In this document: in pieces, positions 59,382 through 64,000 of the stretch
How positions within the stretch are numbered: the stretch's first letter is position 1
Layout: every line of letters starts with the position of its first letter
Source of the DNA: Melanocharis versteri
Taxonomy: Eukaryota > Chordata > Aves > Passeriformes > Melanocharitidae
Length of the DNA: 64,000 nucleotides
Assembly (NCBI GenBank): GCA_013397845.1
Contig: VZTG01003228.1
Span: 84,328 to 148,327, forward strand
Reading direction: 5' to 3'
Notes under the pieces: generated by a model
Database searches by the model: none
Told to the model about the DNA's origin: nothing
What the model saw: only the letters and a program-made list of their open reading frames with translations
Program-made: the position numbers and the translations under genes

Positions 59382-62300
59382 CAATGTTACAGCCCTGTAT
59401 AGGACACACCTTGTTAAATTTCATGGTGTGTATCCCAGAGCGTCTGACGAAATGATGGAGGTTTGCAACGTGCACACCTTGTACAGCACAGACAGGTAGA
59501 TTCTTGGTGATGAATGCATTATCCTCAGCAGGTAACCTCTGGATTGAGTAGTGCAAGGATCTCCTCAAAAGTCAGCTAGTTCATGTGCAAATTAGCCAGC
59601 TCAGTGCAGATTTTTGGTGTGTGGGTGCTTTGGCCAGGATGGTCAACAGACTGGGAACGGGACCTTGCTGTCGAAGGGTCAGTCCTCAGTGAACTTCCTC
59701 CTACAGCCGCTGCTCCAGGAGCTCGTACTCGGTTTGGAGGGTCTCAGAGGAGGACAGGGAAGAACTGTCCAGCACAGTGCTGCGGAAGCTGTCAAGTGGG
59801 TGATGTCCATGGCTGTTTTTTTGGAGCTGGCAGTTTTAAGTAGGGGATTTGAGTCCTCTGCCAGCCACGGACCTCTGTCTTTGCAAACAAACCTCCTCAG
59901 AAGCAAACACGCCTCACTCACCCTAAATCACAGGTGGGAGTGCTGCCCGTGCTGTCCCCAAACACATTTCTCAGCAGCAACACCTGGCTCCTGGTGCGAC
60001 CATGCAGAATTCTTTTGCGTCATCCGGTCACCTTGGTGTTTGAAGCACTCAGCGTGAGGCGATGCTGGGAAGCACATGATAAATGGTTTAGGATTGGCAG
60101 CCGAAAATTCATTCTCTGGAGCCACCCTCAACTCTCTCAACCAGTGTTTGAGCTGGATGCACACGCTGAGCATCACAGGGCCTGGGAGCTTCTGAGTCAC
60201 TCGTGACTCAGTCCCAGTTGTGTTCGTGTTGACTTGGTTGCTTGAAGCAGTTGAAGCAGTAAAAATCCCATGGGAAAACGTACGTCCCTGCAAACAATTC
60301 AGCCTGGCTGCTCTGACTTAGAATCAACTCCGTGCATTCCTCTGGCTTCCACTTCACCTGCTTGAGGACTAGGAACCCATTGGCAGCCGTTCTTAGCACC
60401 AAGAGGAAGAACACCTGGGGGCAAATTTTTCCGTGAGACACTTTTATTCAAATCCATGTCAGGAATCTTGTGAAAGAAATATTTCAGGCAATTCTTGCAC
60501 CTTTGTCACTTTTATGTTCAGCAATATCCGTTCTTCCTGTAGGATCCCTGGTCACACTGCAGGGGATGGTGGGATGGTGTTTAAATATTGATGTTTTGGC
60601 AGCTTATGGTTTTAATACAATTTAAATTATGCACATTTTTATTGGACTCATAGGTTCATCAGCAATTAGTCTCTCCCAGCTGCACAGGAGGGTGTTCAGC
60701 AGCTCTGTATTGATTTCTGCCTCAATCTCTGAATTTTAGTGACTGGCTGCATCTTAGTGCCTTGGCAAGGTAAACAAATCCACAGGCCCTTATTCAAGAG
60801 CTGCTGGTTAGCAGCCATAAATGTGTAATCAACAACTCGGTATCCTTGGAATTAGATCTTCTTAACAATCATTAGTTTCATCCCTTGCCGCTCTAATAAA
60901 CCTCTTGGTAGCAGGCCAGAGCCAATTATACTTGCTCCTGGAAAACTGTAAAAGAGGGAGAAAAAGTCTGTGTTGCCACAAATAAGTGAAAATTTTAACT
61001 GGCCCAAACCTGCGACACGTGCGGGACTCGTCTGTTGTTTATCGGAGGTTGAGCATTGAGTATTGGAGACAATATTAGGGAAATCTGTATTTATTTTGCA
61101 TGTTATGGGTTCTTCCACCTGATGCCAAGCTGGCATCAGTGCACAAGTCCTGCAGCCCCTTTCACATTCCATATGTGGGCTCTGTGGACCAGGGCCACCT
61201 GCCCAGCATGACCCAAGGTCACGCTGTGAGAGCTGCAGTGAATTAACATTGATTCAAAGGTGTTTTGTGGAGGGATCCCCAGCTGGTGCTGCACTGCAGT
61301 GCTCAGGAGGAGGATGGCTGTCATGATGCAGTGACCAAATTACTTTTATCTTTTAAGCGTGACAGGGAGCTGCTCAGCCTGGGGGTCCAGAGGCTGGCTT
61401 TTCATTTCCCCCTCCCTTCTGCAGCCCTGGGCAGATGATGGAAATCCCTGGGGACCAGCTCTCTGCTCCAGCCCATCCCTGCCTTTTGGGATGAGCCTTG
61501 GGGAGGAGCTTGGAGCCCTGGAGTGCTCACTCCTTCCTGTTTTGTTGCCAGTGCAGTGGGCTCTAACAGATAAACACCCCTATATCAGTTTTTGTTTACA
61601 TTTGGTCTCTGTTCATTCAGTGGGACTTTTTCAAGGTGCAGTGAGAAGAGAGCATGTACCTTCACCAAGTACAGTGGTTGTGTGGGCTCCTGCTAAAGAA
61701 AATAATTAATAACAGACCCACCCATCCTTCTCCAGGTGGTTCTTACACCATCCTGCAAAAGACACGTTTTTTTGAGAGAGGTGCTAAGTTTCTAGAATGT
61801 GACTTCAGCTTTACAGTCGAGCTGCTGGCATTAGGAGAGGAGAATGGGAATGTAAACCATAAAAATAACAGATGGGAGGCAGATGTGATAAAATGGAAGC
61901 ACAGGCAAATTATAAAACCATTCAAACTGCTCATGCAGATAAAATCAGGAAACAAAATCACATCTGAAATCACAAGTACTGGGTGTCTGTTTGAGAAAAA
62001 AATGCTTGACTTTGCTGTTAGTGCTGTTGGCGGTGGAGATGTTCAAGTTCAAAGTCTTGGAGGAGCAGCAGGGATTTCTGCTGCAGGGAAACTTGGGCTG
62101 TGGCACCTTCATCTGTTGCTGAGGAGCATTTTTGCTGTGGAGGCTTAAAGCTGGTGTTTTTTTCTCAACCCACACTGCAAATGTTAATGTTCATCTTGTG
62201 CCAGGTGCAATTACTTTATTGAAGAAACACGAAGGGAAAAATACCCCTCAAAAACCTAAGGGGCAGATGAACATGAAATGGAAACACAAAATAATGCTGG

Positions 62301-63180
62301 GATCTTTTGGAGCTCTACTGGGTGTGTGACAGGATCCTGCAGGGACAGGGCTGAGGTGGCACAGTGACAAGGCTCAGGGGAGAGCAGGGACGAGGATGGC
62401 ACCATGGAGGCTCTGGTAAGATGATTTTAAAAGACCCAAACAAAAGACCTCTAAGGAGGAGGAATCTAAAATCACCCAGCCAGTACCCTGTCTCCAGCAG
62501 AAACTGGACAGACCTGTGCCTACATATCAGGCTCTCAATTTCTAGTAATTAGCAGATTACAGACTTCCTGAGCCATGAGTTGTGTTGGGAACAAGGGGCT
62601 TAATAGCCACAGATAGGTTTCTCCTCTGAATTAATTGAATCTCTTTTTGAAGCCATTTATCCTTCTGGCCGTCACACATCTCACCATTTAATTACACCGT
62701 GCCTGGGGACTTGAGGGGCGCCCCTTCCCACTGTACCGAGCATAAGGAACAGGCATGCAGAGTCTCACCTTCTTCACACCACTCACACAAATCTCACTGC
62801 GGGTTTCCACAACATCTGACACTTATTAAAGCCTCGTTTTCTGAAGACACAGGACTACGAGTCTGGTTTCTTTTTCTTAATGAGTTTTTAATTTTTCTTC
62901 TTTTACATGCCCAATAAGAGGGATGAGGTCTGAGCACGTTCTTGAAACCTCTGTTTAGAAGGTAAACAAAGACCCTCTTTGTTCTCAAAGATTTGCTTTA
63001 TTACTCTAAATTTACTAACTCTTCCTGATACAGGGCTCCCTTCAGGATCACAGCTTTTGGAATATGCTCTGAAACACTTGGATCACGGCAGTGAAGTGGG
63101 TGCTATAGCCAGGCAGTGTGTCTTACTCTGCACTGGATGTGATTAGAAATGCAGCTTTAGGGGGAAAATATGGTAACAGG

Positions 63181-63214
63181 GAGGGGGGAAGGAAGGAAGG
63201 AAGGAGGAGGAAGG
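63181..63214 (+). repeat. (GGAA)n simple repeat
   Basis: Short GGAAGGAAGGAAGGAA tract flanked by GGAGGAGG. An ordinary purine-rich microsatellite. Confidence 0.9.
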
Positions 63215-64000
63215 TTAGAGGACTGAACTTTTCAAACTGCTCATGACCTCTTATTGACTTTATGCAATGATATTCTTATTTATAACAGCATCAGGTCAGA
63301 ATTAGGTTTTTTCTACCAGTATTTATGATGATGCTGGCAATTTGATAAGTCTTTGTCCTACAGAGCAAAAGAGTGATTAAAGTTTTCAGTGACCTCGTGT
63401 CTAAAGAGTTCTGCTTTTCCCTCTGGGAAGTCTAAGCAAGAGAAGCCATTGGCCTCTTTGCAGTACGAAGGGGTTGAATTTGTTTGTTGGTTGGAATGGG
63501 GCTTTTTTTTGACTGGGATTACAAGGCTAATACTTAGCCTTTTATCAGAAATCCAGTTTTCAGTGGTTCTTAAAACATTTCAGTGTATTTTACATTTAAA
63601 TAGAAATGAGGTCTCCTTGAAACAAATTCATTCTGGTTGGCTTTGCACATTGATGATTAAAGAACATGGTTCAATTTTTTTATCTCATTCTGAGCAATGT
63701 CTCATTAGATTTGCATTTTATTTCTTTTCATATCCATCATGATTTGTGTCAGCAGAATGGTTACATAGATGGACAGCTTATTATCAGCTTTGAGGAAACA
63801 GAACACAAGGATGGTTACTAAAAAAAGGGAAAGGTAATTAACACTGGGTGCCAGAATATAAATGAAGCTTGACATTCCCATTTTGTTAATCCAAATTAAC
63901 CCTCGTCTTAATGTTACAGAGTGCAGGAGGGGACTCTGGGCCTCTGCTCATGTCTCTGCATCCCCCAGTGCTGCGTGTCCTGGTGTGGCACAGCAGTGCC

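Larger units (their letters stand above)
49991..64000. other. Intergenic region downstream of RAP1GAP2, no gene recognised
   Basis: Fourteen kilobases of AT-richer sequence. No open frame on either strand resembles a known protein, and I see no chain of exons with matching phases. Contents I can name are a CR1 fragment (52184-52343), a GC-rich block (53300-53690), a motif cluster (59330-59381) and a GGAA repeat (63181-63214). An untranslated transcript or a distant exon of a neighbouring gene cannot be excluded. Confidence 0.6.

Overview
This is vertebrate nuclear DNA, most likely from a bird. It holds interrupted coding exons with consensus GT/AG borders, CR1 LINE 3' ends typical of sauropsid genomes, CpG-island-like blocks, and short introns around a GC-rich gene. 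No bacterial or viral gene organisation is visible. Runs of N and single-n joins show that it is a draft assembly.

The only gene I can support is RAP1GAP2, a GTPase-activating protein for the small GTPase Rap1, on the + strand. Twenty-three coding exons can be read from 8979 to 44595. Together they encode 715 residues plus the stop. With the roughly 15-residue first coding exon known from mammalian RAP1GAP2, which I do not find here, the total would be about 730 residues, the length I recall for the human protein. Every exon joins in phase and the catalytic Asn-thumb motif is intact.

Layout: 1-8978 is the 3' part of an upstream intron. 8979-9014 is the first coding exon seen. 9015-29017 is a 20-kb intron with a CpG island near 21-22 kb that has a strong splice donor and is a candidate alternative promoter. 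29018-32881 carries the N-terminal tail and a GoLoco-like segment on small exons. 32672-38033 encodes the RapGAP domain. 38267-44595 encodes the Ser-rich regulatory tail. 44596 to about 49990 is a long 3' UTR with a distal poly(A) signal. 49991-64000 has no recognisable gene: it is AT-richer and contains one CR1 fragment, one GC-rich block and a cluster of transcription-factor-like motifs.

The most striking structure is of assembly origin. Three near-perfect tandem duplications (21.4-22.1 kb, 26.8-27.0 kb, 47.8-49.0 kb) each abut n characters and look like unresolved contig-end or haplotype overlaps. The possible new biology is more modest: an in-phase alternative last exon with a hydrophobic tail inside the 38.4-41.1 kb intron, a NAGNAG acceptor, a cassette of small in-frame exons carrying a GoLoco-like motif, a perfect hairpin in the 3' UTR, and a candidate enhancer near 59.35 kb. 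I found no convincing undescribed multi-gene system.
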